A stretch of 64,000 nucleotides of DNA, taken from Actinocorallia herbida (lineage in GTDB: Bacteria > Actinomycetota > Actinomycetes > Streptosporangiales > Streptosporangiaceae). How positions within the stretch are numbered: position 1 is the first letter of the stretch; the number at the start of each line of letters is the position of its first letter. Both the position numbers and the translations under genes were made by a program. Location of the stretch: assembly GCF_003751225.1 (NCBI RefSeq), contig NZ_RJKE01000001.1, forward strand, positions 6,758,001-6,822,000. The letters are read 5' to 3'. Shown here in pieces: positions 52,466-61,643 of the stretch. Under the pieces are notes generated by a model, which was given only the letters and a program-made list of their open reading frames with translations, had not been told where the DNA came from and did not search any database.

Positions 52466-52675
52466 GCGTCTACTCCTGTCGGTCCACCTGGGCGAACCGT
52501 CAAGCTTACCGGCCTTCCCCACCGCCCGATCCCGATTCCCGCCCCGGCGCACCTCCGCCCGCGCCGACCGGCTGTGGGAGGGGTTCACGGGGCGGTCCAG
52601 CGTGTCACAGAGGGCGAAAAGTGAGGGTTTGGGGAGAATGATGGATCTTGGGTGTCTGGGAGGGGAGGGGCGCGG

Positions 52676-53455
52676 GTGAAGATCCACCATGTGAACTGCG
52701 GGTCGATGCGGATGCCCACGGCGCCGCTGGTCTGCCATGTGCTGGTGGTGGAGACCGACGCGGGGCTGGTGCTCGTCGACACGGGGTTCGGGCTGCGGGA
52801 TGTGGCGGAACCCGGGCGGCTGGGGCCGATGCGCCGGGTGATCCGGCCCGTGCTGGCCGAGGAGGAGACCGCGGTCCGGCGGGTCGAGGCGCTGGGGTTC
52901 CGGCGGGAGGACGTGCGGCACATCGTGCTCACGCACTTCGATCTCGACCATATCGGCGGGCTCGCGGACTTCCCCGAAGCGCGCGTGCACGTCACGGCCG
53001 CCGAGGCGGAGGGCGCGGTGCACGCGCCCTCGCTGCGGGAGCGGGTGCGGTACCGGCCGGTGCAGTGGGCGCACGGTCCCCGGCTCGTGGAGCACGGGCC
53101 GGGCGGGGAGGCGTGGCGGGGCTTCGCGGCGGCGCGGGAGCTGACGGAGATCGCGTCCGGGATCGTGCTGGTCCCCCTTCCCGGGCACACCCGCGGCCAC
53201 GCCGCGGTCGCCGTCGACGCGGGCGACCGCTGGGTCCTGCACTGCGGTGACGCCTTCTACCACCGGGGCGCCCTCGACTCCTCGCGCATCCCGTTCGTCC
53301 TGCGGGCTCAGGAGACCCTCGTCGCCTTCGACGGCGGGCAGGTCCGCCGCAACCAGGCCCGCCTGGCCGCGCTCCACGCCGAAGGCTCCCCCGACCTCCG
53401 CATCGTCTCCTCCCACGACCCGTCGCTCCTCGCCGCCGCGCAGGCCCCTTCCTGA
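52676..53455 (+). CDS. Metallo-beta-lactamase-fold hydrolase (lactonase-like)
   Basis: This 259-residue protein has the metal motif [11 protein letters not shown] (HxDxDH variant), VLVDTGFG near the N-terminus, [11 protein letters not shown] (third metal His) and [10 protein letters not shown]. The layout is like N-acyl-homoserine-lactone lactonases and other quorum-quenching MBL enzymes, but the substrate is unproven. GTG 52676 has GGAGGGG upstream. It is divergent from helD across 210 bp. Confidence 0.87.
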   Translation: MKIHHVNCGSMRMPTAPLVCHVLVVETDAGLVLVDTGFGLRDVAEPGRLGPMRRVIRPVLAEEETAVRRVEALGFRREDVRHIVLTHFDLDHIGGLADFPEARVHVTAAEAEGAVHAPSLRERVRYRPVQWAHGPRLVEHGPGGEAWRGFAAARELTEIASGIVLVPLPGHTRGHAAVAVDAGDRWVLHCGDAFYHRGALDSSRIPFVLRAQETLVAFDGGQVRRNQARLAALHAEGSPDLRIVSSHDPSLLAAAQAPS

Positions 53456-53485
53456 ACCCGTCGGCGGCTCCCGTCGCAGACGACG

Positions 53486-53519
53486 GCGCCCGTCCGGCGA
53501 CGTGCTGCCGGACGGGCGC
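53486..53519. terminator. Bidirectional hairpin terminator
   Basis: A perfect 13-bp stem GCGCCCGTCCGGC / GCCGGACGGGCGC with an 8-base loop lies between the convergent MBL and alkB genes. Confidence 0.88.
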
Positions 53520-53561
53520 GGTGACCTGTCGCTCGAGCTCCCGTGACCGAGCGGGGACGGA

Positions 53562-54713
53562 TCAGGCGGGGAGGTAGCGGTGACGAGTCGCGGGGTCGAG
53601 GTTGGCGCGGGAGGAGTCACCCCCGTAGTGCGCGATGACGCGGTGGTCCATGACGCGGCGCCAGAGCGGGGGGATGTAGGCGAGGCGGGTCATACTGGCG
53701 TAGCCGGCGGGGAGCTCCGGGGCCTCATCGAAGTGGCGGAGCACCTGGTAGGGGCGCGCGGGGTGGGCGTGGTGGTCGCTGTGCCGTTGCAGGTGGAAGA
53801 GCAGGATGTTGGAGGCGAGGCTGTCGCTGTTCCAGCTGTGCCGAGGCTGGACCCGCTCGTAGCGCCCCGAGGGCGACTGCTCGCGCAGCAGCCCGTAGTG
53901 CTCGACGTAGTTGACGACCTCCAGCGCCGCGAACCCGATGACGGCCTGGACGGCGAGGTAGGGAAGGATGCCCGCTCCGAACACCCCCGCGAGCACCGCG
54001 TAGAGGACCACGGTCATCGCCCAGGCGTTGAGCACCTCGTTCCGGAACGTCCACGTCCCCTTTCCGCGACGGGTCAGCCGCCGGGCCTCAAGGCGCCACG
54101 CGGAGCGGACGCTCCCCACGACGGTCCTGGGCAGGAAGCGGTAGAAGCTCTCCCCCAGCCGGGCGCTGGCGGGGTCCTCGGGAGTGGCGACCCGTACATG
54201 GTGGCCCCGGTTGTGCTCGACGAAGAAGTGCCCGTACGCGGTCTGCGCGAGCGCGATCTTCGACAGCCACCTCTCGAGCGCCTCGCTCTTGTGCCCGAGC
54301 TCGTGCGCGGCGTTGATGGCGATGCCGCCGACCGCCCCCGTGGCGAGGACGAGCAGGGCCTTCTCGTAGCCGGCGACGTCGTCGCGCGACCACGTCCAGC
54401 AGGCGAGGACGAGTCCGCCGTACTGCAGCGGCAGGTACGCCCGCACGCACCACCGGTAGTAGGGCTGCTTCTCCAGCCAGGCCATGACGGCTTCGGGAGG
54501 GTTGCGCTCGTCCTTGCCGAAGACGGTGTCGAGGATCGGGCTGAGGCCCATGAGCAGGAACGGGCCGAGGAGCCAGAGGACGCCCCAGCCCGTCGCCTCG
54601 ACGAGGAAATAGGACGCGAAGGGGGCGGCCGGAACGGCGAGCCCGAGGATCCAGAGGTACTTCTTGCGGTCCACCCATCCGAGGTCGCGCGGGGGCGCGG
54701 CTTCAGCGGTCAT
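53562..54713 (-). CDS. alkB: Alkane 1-monooxygenase AlkB
   Basis: This 383-residue integral membrane di-iron enzyme hydroxylates the terminal carbon of n-alkanes. His boxes are AHELGHK, EHNRGHHVRVATPEDPASAR, NYVEHYGL and LQRHSDHHAHPARPYQ. Six membrane segments lie in the N-terminal two thirds. It has no C-terminal rubredoxin fusion and no rubredoxin gene is adjacent, so electrons must come from proteins encoded elsewhere. ATG 54713 has GAGGTGG upstream, and two palindromes lie within 50 bp, pointing to alkane-responsive repression. Confidence 0.96.
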   Translation of the reverse strand: MTAEAAPPRDLGWVDRKKYLWILGLAVPAAPFASYFLVEATGWGVLWLLGPFLLMGLSPILDTVFGKDERNPPEAVMAWLEKQPYYRWCVRAYLPLQYGGLVLACWTWSRDDVAGYEKALLVLATGAVGGIAINAAHELGHKSEALERWLSKIALAQTAYGHFFVEHNRGHHVRVATPEDPASARLGESFYRFLPRTVVGSVRSAWRLEARRLTRRGKGTWTFRNEVLNAWAMTVVLYAVLAGVFGAGILPYLAVQAVIGFAALEVVNYVEHYGLLREQSPSGRYERVQPRHSWNSDSLASNILLFHLQRHSDHHAHPARPYQVLRHFDEAPELPAGYASMTRLAYIPPLWRRVMDHRVIAHYGGDSSRANLDPATRHRYLPA

Positions 54714-54724
54714 GTGTCACCACC

Positions 54725-54762
54725 TCGTACGTACGATCTACAGTTGTTTACGGTGTACGTAA
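54725..54762. promoter_or_regulatory. Palindromes upstream of alkB
   Basis: TCGTACGTACGA (54725-54736) is a perfect 12-bp palindrome covering the ribosome-site region. TTACG-GTGTA-CGTAA (54748-54762) is a second inverted repeat. Both contain the core CGTA, as in TetR-type operators of alkane regulators. No TetR gene is adjacent. Confidence 0.6.
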
Positions 54763-54892
54763 GCGTCACACGCTCCCCCGCGCGCTGTCAACGGCCCCCG
54801 CACGCGAAAAGCCCGACCGCGCAGGGCTTCCCCGTCCGCGTGGGAGCCCGTCGCGCTGGGCCCCGGGCGGGGCGGCGCGTAAGGTGCCGGGG

Positions 54893-55771
54893 GTGAGGCC
54901 ACGGCAGTTGGAGTACGTGGTGGCGGTCGCCGAGGAGGGGTCGTTCACCGAGGGGGCGCGGGCCGTCCTGGTGAGCCAGCCCGCGCTGTCCCACCAGGTC
55001 AAGGCGCTGGAGCAGGAGCTGGGGCGCCCGCTGTTCGTGCGCGGGCCGGACGGGGCGCGGCTTACCCCGCACGGCGAGCGGTTCCTGCCGCACGCCCGCG
55101 CGGCACTCGCCGCCTCGCGCGCGGCGGTCGCGGCGGCGCGCGACACGGCCCGGCTGGAGGGCGGGGAGCTGCGGGTCGCGGCGCTGCACTCGATGGCGAT
55201 GGGCCTGGTGCCGCCCGCGCTGGGCGCCTGGCGGCTCGCGCATCCCGCGGTGCGGGTCGCGCTCACCGAGTACGCGCACATCGACCTCCTCACCGCGGCG
55301 ATGGCGCACGGCGACGCCGACATCGGGGTCGGCACCGAGCCCGCCGGCTGGTCAGGGCCACTGCGGGTGCTGGGCGAGGAGGAGCTGATGCTCGTCCTCC
55401 CGGCGGACGACCCGCTGCTGCGCAGGCCCGGCGGCGTGCCGCTGGAGCTGCTGGCCGACCGGCCCTGGGTCCTCTACGCGGCCGACTTCGGCCTCGCCCC
55501 GCTCCTCGCCAAGGTCTTCGCCCACGCCGGTTTCGTCCCCCGCGCAGCGGCCCGGGTGCACCACACCGCGACCGCCGTGGAACTCGCCGCCGCGGGCCTC
55601 GGCCCCGCCCTCGTGCCCGCCGACGTCATCGGAGCCCGCCACGCCGGGCACTCCGCGCGCCCCGCCGCCCCCATCCTCCGCCGCCTCGTCGCCTTCACCC
55701 GCGACGACCCCGCCCCCGCCGCCCGAGCCTTCGCCGACCTCCTCGCCGCCCACGCCCGCCCCACCCCCTGA
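54893..55771 (+). CDS. LysR-family regulator (paralogue A)
   Basis: This 292-residue protein has an N-terminal winged helix (SFTEGARAVLVSQPALSHQVKALEQELGRPLFVRGPDG). The LysR substrate domain follows, with GADIGVG-type strands and ATAVELAAAGLGPALVPADV. GTG 54893 or 54884 could be the start. It is tail to tail with a paralogous LysR gene. It is divergent from alkB across 179 bp, so it may regulate alkB. Confidence 0.88.
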   Translation: MRPRQLEYVVAVAEEGSFTEGARAVLVSQPALSHQVKALEQELGRPLFVRGPDGARLTPHGERFLPHARAALAASRAAVAAARDTARLEGGELRVAALHSMAMGLVPPALGAWRLAHPAVRVALTEYAHIDLLTAAMAHGDADIGVGTEPAGWSGPLRVLGEEELMLVLPADDPLLRRPGGVPLELLADRPWVLYAADFGLAPLLAKVFAHAGFVPRAAARVHHTATAVELAAAGLGPALVPADVIGARHAGHSARPAAPILRRLVAFTRDDPAPAARAFADLLAAHARPTP

Positions 55772-55846
55772 ACCGAGCCGCCTGGGCTTCCGCGCGAGCG
55801 TTGGCCGCCCAGCTCCTCGCCGCCATTCGCACGAACGTTCGTTGGA

Positions 55847-56713
55847 TCAGGGCCCGGGAAGGAGGTGGGTGATGAAGCGGGAGGTCGCGGGGGAAGGGGG
55901 GCCGGGGAGGTAGGCGGCCAGAGTGCGGCGGATGGGCGGGGAGGGGCGCAGGGCGACGACGGGGAGGCCGGGTTCCAGGACGCCGGTGGGGACCAGGGCG
56001 GGGCCCAGGCCGGAGGCGGCAAGTTGCACGGCCGTGGCGCTGTGGTGGGTGCGGACCGCGGCGACGGGTTCGAAGCCCGCGTCGGCGCAGGCCGCGGCGA
56101 CGAGCGGGGCGAGGGCGTTGCCCGCGTCGTACAGGACCCAGGGGCGGTCGGCCAGCTCGCGGAGCGGAAGGTCGGCGCGGCCGGCGAGGGGATCGCCGAC
56201 GGGCAGGACGAGGACGAGCTCCTCCTCCCCCAGTTCGTACAGGGGTCCGTCCCAGCGCGCCGGGAGGGGGCCCACGCCCAGGTCGGCGCCGCCCGCGGCG
56301 ACGTGCCGTTCGAGCGCGGTGCCCGAGGCGAACTCGACGACCTCCACCTCGGCGCCCGGCTCGGCGGCCAGCCAGGCCCGGACCGCCGGAGGCACCACGC
56401 CGAGGGCGATCGAGTACATGGTCGCGATGCGCAGGTGAACGGGCCCGGGCCGTCCGGTGCCCTCGCCGAGGGCGAGCCGGGCGCTGCGCAGCGCGGCCAC
56501 GGCGTGCGGAAGGTACTCGCGGCCCATCGGGGTCAGCAGGACGCGCCCCGGCAACCGCTCCAGCAGCGGCACCCCGACCTCCCGCTCCAGCACCCTGACC
56601 TGGTGGGAGAGCGTGGGTTGCGTCACGCCGAGCCGTTCGGCCGCCGCGGTGAAGGAACCCTCCTCCACGACCGTGACCAGGTACTCCATCTGCCGGAAGC
56701 TCACGCGGACCAT
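55847..56713 (-). CDS. LysR-family regulator (paralogue B)
   Basis: This 288-residue protein has an N-terminal winged helix SFTAAAERLGVTQPTLSHQVRVLEREVGVPLLERLPG. The effector domain shares HHSATAVQLAASGLGPALVPTGV with the neighbouring LysR protein. It is divergent from the FUSC-type membrane gene, with an 88-bp AT-rich gap (CAATATAAACATCGCC) that fits a LysR-controlled promoter. The adjacent transporter is the probable target. Confidence 0.9.
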   Translation of the reverse strand: MVRVSFRQMEYLVTVVEEGSFTAAAERLGVTQPTLSHQVRVLEREVGVPLLERLPGRVLLTPMGREYLPHAVAALRSARLALGEGTGRPGPVHLRIATMYSIALGVVPPAVRAWLAAEPGAEVEVVEFASGTALERHVAAGGADLGVGPLPARWDGPLYELGEEELVLVLPVGDPLAGRADLPLRELADRPWVLYDAGNALAPLVAAACADAGFEPVAAVRTHHSATAVQLAASGLGPALVPTGVLEPGLPVVALRPSPPIRRTLAAYLPGPPSPATSRFITHLLPGP

Positions 56714-56801
56714 CCTAAAGGCATCAATATAAACATCGCCTATACCCGAAGTTCATACCGTGTCTTTGACGTATGGCAGCCCGCCGGAGATCGTAGACGT
56801 C
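56714..56801. promoter_or_regulatory. Divergent LysR/FUSC promoter region
   Basis: This 88-bp gap is clearly AT-rich around 56725-56765 (ATCAATATAAACATCGCCTATA). It contains T-N11-A-type spacing compatible with a LysR box, but the exact site cannot be fixed by eye. Confidence 0.5.
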
Positions 56802-57893
56802 ATGACAGCGTTCGCAGACAGCTTCCGGGCCCGCACCGGCCGGCTGCGCACCATGGCGCTGCCCATCGTCCAGGTCGCGGTCGCCGCGGCCCTGGCATGG
56901 ATCATCGCCACCCGGCTGCTCGGCCACGACCGTCCCTTCTTCGCCCCCATCGCCGTCGTCCTCTGCATCGGGGTGGGCCTCGGCACACGCCGCCGCCGCG
57001 TGTGGGAGCTGGTGGCCGGCGTCAGCGTCGGCGTCGGGGTGGGCGACCTGCTCATCTCCATGATCGGCGGCGGCGCCTGGCAGATCGCGCTGGTCGTCGC
57101 GCTGGCGATGGCCGTGTCGGTCCTGCTCGACGGCGGCACGCTGATCTCGCTCCAGGCCGGATCGTCGGCCGTCCTCGTCGCGACGCTGCTGCCTCCGGGC
57201 GGCACCGGCGGCGTCGACCGGATGGTGGACGCCCTGGTCGGCGGGCTGGTCGGGCTGGTCGCGGTGGCGCTGCTGCCCGCCAACCCCGCGGCGCTCGCGA
57301 CCCGCGCGATCCGCGAGCTGCTCGAAGAGCTGTCCGCCGCGCTGGAAGCCGCCGCGACGGCCCTGCGCGACCGGGACCCGGCCCGCGCCGCCGAGGCGCT
57401 GGAGCGGGCGCGCGGCTCGCAGGGCACGGTCGACAAGTACCGGGACACGTTGCTCACCGCGCACGAGATCGCCGCGCTGTCGCCGCTGCACCGCGCCCGC
57501 CGCGACCGGCTCGAGGCCTTCGCGACGGCGGCGGAACCGCTCGACCACGCGCTGCGCAACGCCCGGGTGCTGCTCCGGCACACCGTGGCGATGATCGAGA
57601 AGGGCGAGGCGGCGCCCGACCTTCTCGCCGACGGCATGGCGGAGCTGGCCGGGACCGCCGACCGGCTGCGCGAGGAGCTCGCCGCGGGCACGCCGCCCCT
57701 GCTCACCCGCAAGGCGCTGCGCCGCGCCGCGGCCCGGCTCGACCCGGTGCCGCTGCCCCCGCTGGGCTTCTCCGCGCACGTCGTGCTGGCCCAGCTCCGC
57801 TCCCTGGCCGTCGACCTGCTGGAGGCCACCGGCGAGCAGCACGCCGAAGCCCTCGCCGCCTTCCCCCACCGCGCCGCCACCCGCGCCTCCTGA
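56802..57893 (+). CDS. FUSC/aromatic-acid-exporter-like membrane protein
   Basis: This 363-residue protein has six N-terminal membrane segments (residues 15-165, including IVQVAVAAALAWIIATRLLGHDRPFFAPIAVVLC). A long cytoplasmic coiled-coil-rich domain (about 185-363) follows. This matches the DUF939/FUSC group of putative aromatic-acid or small-molecule efflux proteins. ATG 56802 is the likely start, with an earlier in-frame GTG at 56760. It is probably controlled by the divergent LysR protein. Confidence 0.85.
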   Translation: MTAFADSFRARTGRLRTMALPIVQVAVAAALAWIIATRLLGHDRPFFAPIAVVLCIGVGLGTRRRRVWELVAGVSVGVGVGDLLISMIGGGAWQIALVVALAMAVSVLLDGGTLISLQAGSSAVLVATLLPPGGTGGVDRMVDALVGGLVGLVAVALLPANPAALATRAIRELLEELSAALEAAATALRDRDPARAAEALERARGSQGTVDKYRDTLLTAHEIAALSPLHRARRDRLEAFATAAEPLDHALRNARVLLRHTVAMIEKGEAAPDLLADGMAELAGTADRLREELAAGTPPLLTRKALRRAAARLDPVPLPPLGFSAHVVLAQLRSLAVDLLEATGEQHAEALAAFPHRAATRAS

Positions 57894-57905
57894 GAGCGCT
57901 TCCGC

Positions 57906-57941
57906 CGTCAGGGCCGCCTCCGCCCGGGGGCGGCCCTGACG
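57906..57941 (+). terminator. Hairpin terminator after the FUSC-type gene
   Basis: A perfect 13-bp stem CGTCAGGGCCGCC / GGCGGCCCTGACG with a 10-base loop. The rest of the 328-bp gap 57894-58221 contains only likely promoter sequence (GGGTATCTCACAGGCGTACGAT, near 58110). Confidence 0.85.
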
Positions 57942-58221
57942 CCGTTGCGCCGCCCAGGACGGGCCGAGGGAGCCGCGGAGTTCGCCCTGGGCGGCCGGGT
58001 CGAGCCGCCCGGCAGGGCGTACCGCAGGGTCCTTCCCACCCGATCGGGGGACGTTCGTCCCCCTTAGGGGTGGACACGGCGGGGATGATCGCCGATGGGG
58101 GCGCGAGGGGTATCTCACAGGCGTACGATGCTGTGATGCAAGTCTCAGCGACCCCCCTCAGGCTTGTCGTGGAAGCCCCCGGAACCACGGCCGGAGGCAC
58201 CGGCCGGGGAGGCGCGCGAGG

Positions 58222-59154
58222 ATGAGGTTCCCGCTATCCCGTCCGAGCATGACCCTGTACGCGGGCCTCGCCACGCGCGGCCCGGCCCCGGACGCCCCCG
58301 GCGCCTCGGGGGTGCGGACGATGTTCCTCGGCACGAGCACCCTGCTCGTCCGGGACTCCCGCACGACCCTGCTCATCGACGGCTTCTTCTCCCGGCCTCC
58401 CCTGTGGCGGATCGCGACGAGCAAGATCGCGCCGGACCTCCGCACGATCGACGCGTGCCTGGAACGGGCGGGCGTCACCTCCCTGGACGCGGTGCTGTGC
58501 GCGCACGCCCACTACGACCACGCCCTCGACGCCCCGGTCATCGCCCGCAAGTACGGGGCGCCCCTGGTCGGGTCGGATTCGGCGGTCAAGGTGGGCGAAG
58601 GATACGGGCTCCCCTCTGATCTCCTGGTGACGGCCAAGGACGGCGAGGTCTTCGCGTTCGGCGACTTCCGCGTCACCCCCGTGCACGCCCTGCACAGCCC
58701 GGGGGACATCGCCGAGGGCGCCGTCACCGAACCGCTGGTCCCCCCCGCCCGGTACACCGCGTGGCGGTCGGGCCAGTGCTACACGTTCTTCCTGCGCCAC
58801 CCGGCGGGGTCGCTGCTGGTGCATCCGAGCGCGAACCACATCCCCGGGAAGCTCTCGTCCTTCCACGCCGAGACCGCCTACCTCAGCATCGGCCGCCTCG
58901 GCGCCCAGTCCGCGCAGGAGCGCGAGTCCTACTGGCACGAGACGGTCCTCGCCACCGGCGCCAAGACCGTCCTCCCGATCCACTGGGACGACTTCATGCT
59001 CCCCCTCGACCGCCCCCTGCGCCCCATGCCGTTCTTCATGGACGACGTCACCCCCGCCCTGGACTTCCTCGAACACGCCTGCCGCCGTGACCGCGTCACC
59101 CTCGTCCTCCCCACCGCCTGGCAGGAGGTCGACCCCTTCGGCCGCTGGCGCTGA
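58222..59154 (+). CDS. Metallo-beta-lactamase-fold hydrolase
   Basis: This 310-residue protein has the metal motif CAHAHYDHALDAPVIARKYG (HxHxDH). It also has TSTLLVRDSRTTLLIDGFF, HALHSPG and VLPIHWDDF, which resembles the L-ascorbate-6-phosphate lactonase/UlaG-like branch of the MBL superfamily. Substrate unknown. ATG 58222 has GGGGAGG upstream, and an in-frame ATG lies at 58249. It ends just before the convergent secreted-protein gene. Confidence 0.83.
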   Translation: MRFPLSRPSMTLYAGLATRGPAPDAPGASGVRTMFLGTSTLLVRDSRTTLLIDGFFSRPPLWRIATSKIAPDLRTIDACLERAGVTSLDAVLCAHAHYDHALDAPVIARKYGAPLVGSDSAVKVGEGYGLPSDLLVTAKDGEVFAFGDFRVTPVHALHSPGDIAEGAVTEPLVPPARYTAWRSGQCYTFFLRHPAGSLLVHPSANHIPGKLSSFHAETAYLSIGRLGAQSAQERESYWHETVLATGAKTVLPIHWDDFMLPLDRPLRPMPFFMDDVTPALDFLEHACRRDRVTLVLPTAWQEVDPFGRWR

Positions 59155-59159
59155 CCCCG

Positions 59160-60149
59160 TCAGCCCAGCAGGCGCGTGGTGAAGGCCCTGATCTCCGGCG
59201 TGATCGGCCAGGTCCCCGTCCTTCGCCCGGCGAGCTCGTTCTCGCAGGGAGCGAGGCCGAGGCGCAAGGGGAGGGCGCGGCCCGTGACGTCGGTGAGCAT
59301 CAGGACGTCCATGGCCGTGGTCTTCTTCCGGCACTTCGGCGCGCCGGGCCGCGGTGGCGCGTTCACCGCCGCGCGCAGGGGCGCCAGGCCGGTCCGGGTC
59401 TCGGCCGAGTCCCGCAGCACGAGCCTGCCGCGGTCGTCGGCGGTGTAGCGGCACGCCTTCACCACCGCGAGTTCGACCGGCAGGAGCGGCCCGTCCGGGG
59501 CCCGCCGGAAGAAGTCGATCCCCTTGGGGATCGCCTGGTCCGCCGGAAGGAACCAGATCGCCCTCGTGTCGGGAGCCCGGCGCGGGCAGGCGACCGGAGT
59601 GATCCGCTCCGGGTGCGGCGAGGCGTTCTCCGCGCTCCAGAGCCGGGCGAACTCCTCGGTCAGCAGGGCGGCGCCGCCGCGCACGGCGACCCTGCTGGTC
59701 ACCTCGTCGCGGTTGAACTCGAACGACATCGGCATGGCGGTGCCGTCCGGGTAGTGCAGGACGAGGTTGAGGTCGGAGAAGCCGACCAACGTCGAGGGGC
59801 CGCCGGGTCTGGTGATCGGCAACCCGTCGAGGACCTGCTCCAGCTCTCCGACGAGGCGGGTGAGGCGCATCGGTTCCGGCCACTCCGAGGCGTCATAGGC
59901 CCGGTCGCAGAGCACCGCGGAGACCGCCCCGTCCGGGGCCAGGTCGCGGTGGGCGGGAAGTTCAGAAAGGGGCCACGGCCCGGTTCCCGACCTGCCCTGG
60001 AACTCCTTCTCGAACGGGCGGTGCGGGCAGCCGTCGGGGTCGAACCGCAGCGCGGGCGGGGGCCGGTCCGCGACGGCGTACACCGTGGACAGCAGCCCCA
60101 GCGCGAACATCGCCGCCGCGAAGGGCCCGATGGCCCGGCTGATCCGCAT
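59160..60149 (-). CDS. Hypothetical secreted protein
   Basis: This 329-residue protein has a signal peptide (RISRAIGPFAAAMFALGLLSTVYAVAD). The mature part contains several Cys (CPHRPF, VLCDRAYD, VACPRR, KACRY, KCRKK, APCENE), and an ELxxVLDGLPI segment. I do not recognise a family. ATG 60149 has GGAGGGGGAG close upstream. The even number of Cys suggests disulfides outside the cell. Confidence 0.7.
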   Translation of the reverse strand: MRISRAIGPFAAAMFALGLLSTVYAVADRPPPALRFDPDGCPHRPFEKEFQGRSGTGPWPLSELPAHRDLAPDGAVSAVLCDRAYDASEWPEPMRLTRLVGELEQVLDGLPITRPGGPSTLVGFSDLNLVLHYPDGTAMPMSFEFNRDEVTSRVAVRGGAALLTEEFARLWSAENASPHPERITPVACPRRAPDTRAIWFLPADQAIPKGIDFFRRAPDGPLLPVELAVVKACRYTADDRGRLVLRDSAETRTGLAPLRAAVNAPPRPGAPKCRKKTTAMDVLMLTDVTGRALPLRLGLAPCENELAGRRTGTWPITPEIRAFTTRLLG

Positions 60150-60229
60150 GTGCTCCCCCTCCGCCCCTCGTGGCCACCTGACGGTAGCGGGAAGATCCAC
60201 AGATGAGGGGCGGAACCGGGGGAAAGGGG

Positions 60230-61225
60230 TCAGGCGGAAAGGGACATGGCCTTGGCGGTGAGTTCGACCGAGTGGAGGCGGTCGGGGAGGGCGGGGGCCT
60301 GGTGGGTGACGATGACCTCGTCGGAGCGGGTGGAGGCGGCGAAGTCCTCGAGCCAGGCGCGGACCTCGTCGGGGGTGCCGGCGGCGGTGTAGCGGGTCAT
60401 GGCGGACAGGTGCCTGCCGTTCGGGGAGGCGAGGAACGCGTCGATCTGGTCGTCGGTGAAGTCCGCGGTGCCCGACGGGCCGCGGGCGATCATCATCCGG
60501 GCGCGGGCCCGGTAGGCGACGGTCTTCTGCTCGACGGCCGTGTCGTGGTCGTCGGCGGCGAAGACGTTCGCGGCGGTGATCAGGTACGGCTCGGCCAGGT
60601 GCTCGGACGGCTTGAAGGTGTCGTGGTACAGGCCGGCCGCCTCGTGCAGCGCGTCCGGCGCGAAGTGCGAGGCGAACGCGTAGGGCAGGCCGAGCTGGGC
60701 GGCGAGCTGCGCGCCGAACAGGGACGAGCCGAGGATGTACAGGGGCACGGGCCGGTCGGCGACCGGCACCGCCTGCACGCCGGGCACCCGCGAGTTCCCG
60801 CTCAGGTAGCCCTGGAGCTCGAGGACGTCCTGGGGGAAGCTGTCGGCCGAGGTGTTGTTCCGGCGCAGCGCCCGCATGGTCTGCTGATCCGTGCCGGGGG
60901 CGCGGCCGAGGCCGAGGTCGATCCGGCCGGGGTACAGCGTCTCCAGCGTGCCGAACTGCTCGGCGATCACCAGCGGGGAGTGGTTGGGCAGCATGACGCC
61001 GCCGGATCCGAGCCGGATCGACTCGGTATGAGCGGCGACGTACCCGATGAGAACGCTTGTCGCGGTCGAGGCGATCGAGGCCATGTTGTGGTGCTCGGCG
61101 TACCAGACCCGCTTGTACCCGGCCCGCTCGGCGGTGCGGGCGAGTTCGACGCTCGCCTGGAAGCTCTCCCGGGCCGTCTGGCCCTTGGCCACGGGGGCGA
61201 GGTCCAGAATGGACAGTGCGGTCAT
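60230..61225 (-). CDS. Luciferase-like (LLM) flavin-dependent oxidoreductase
   Basis: This 331-residue TIM-barrel enzyme of the bacterial luciferase superfamily resembles E. coli Yhb[66 protein letters not shown]. It uses FMN or FMNH2, and the substrate is unknown. It starts 18 bp after the ArsR-type gene and is very likely in the same operon, repressed by it. ATG 61225 has AGGAAAGG upstream. Confidence 0.9.
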   Translation of the reverse strand: MTALSILDLAPVAKGQTARESFQASVELARTAERAGYKRVWYAEHHNMASIASTATSVLIGYVAAHTESIRLGSGGVMLPNHSPLVIAEQFGTLETLYPGRIDLGLGRAPGTDQQTMRALRRNNTSADSFPQDVLELQGYLSGNSRVPGVQAVPVADRPVPLYILGSSLFGAQLAAQLGLPYAFASHFAPDALHEAAGLYHDTFKPSEHLAEPYLITAANVFAADDHDTAVEQKTVAYRARARMMIARGPSGTADFTDDQIDAFLASPNGRHLSAMTRYTAAGTPDEVRAWLEDFAASTRSDEVIVTHQAPALPDRLHSVELTAKAMSLSA

Positions 61226-61243
61226 GAGCTCTGACTACCTTTC

Positions 61244-61537
61244 CTAAAGATCGCGGTGGACGCGTTCGGCGAACTCCCGGATGCGCTGTTCGTCGCGCCG
61301 GTAGTACGTCCATTGGCCGCGCCGCGTCGCCGTGACGAATCCGGCGCGCTGGAGCACCGCGAGATGCGCCGACATGGTGGACGCCGAGGTCCCGGCCTTG
61401 CGCTGGAGGAGTCCGACGCAGACGCCGAGCGCCGCGGTGCAGTCGTCGGCGATCGGGAAGTGGGCCTCTGGGTCCTTCAGCCACTCCAGCACCCGCAGCC
61501 GGGTCTCGTTCGCCAGGGCCTTGCACTCGTCGAGCAC
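61244..61537 (-). CDS. ArsR-family winged-helix regulator
   Basis: This 97-residue protein has KALANETRLRVLEWLKDPEAHF, a helix-turn-helix ASTMSAHLAVLQRAGFVTATRRGQWTYYRRDE and the usual ArsR length. Cys residues C5, C33 and C40 are present, but the classical ELCVCDL metal box is missing, so a non-metal or redox signal is more likely. GTG 61537 with AAGGGG upstream is the start. It probably represses the LLM oxidoreductase gene that follows. Confidence 0.9.
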   Translation of the reverse strand: MLDECKALANETRLRVLEWLKDPEAHFPIADDCTAALGVCVGLLQRKAGTSASTMSAHLAVLQRAGFVTATRRGQWTYYRRDEQRIREFAERVHRDL

Positions 61538-61554
61538 GACACCGCCCCTTCGGC

Positions 61555-61574
61555 ATTTCGCTGATTAACGAAAT
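61555..61574. promoter_or_regulatory. Operator for the ArsR/LLM operon
   Basis: ATTTCG-N8-CGAAAT (61555-61574) lies 17 bases upstream of the ArsR start, in a short AT-rich patch. The spacing fits an ArsR dimer and suggests autorepression. Confidence 0.65.
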
Positions 61575-61643
61575 ACTATGCGGCCCCCGCACCCGCCGGA
61601 ACGTGATCGCCGCCACCCCGGCCGGGCCGGGGTGGCGGACGGC

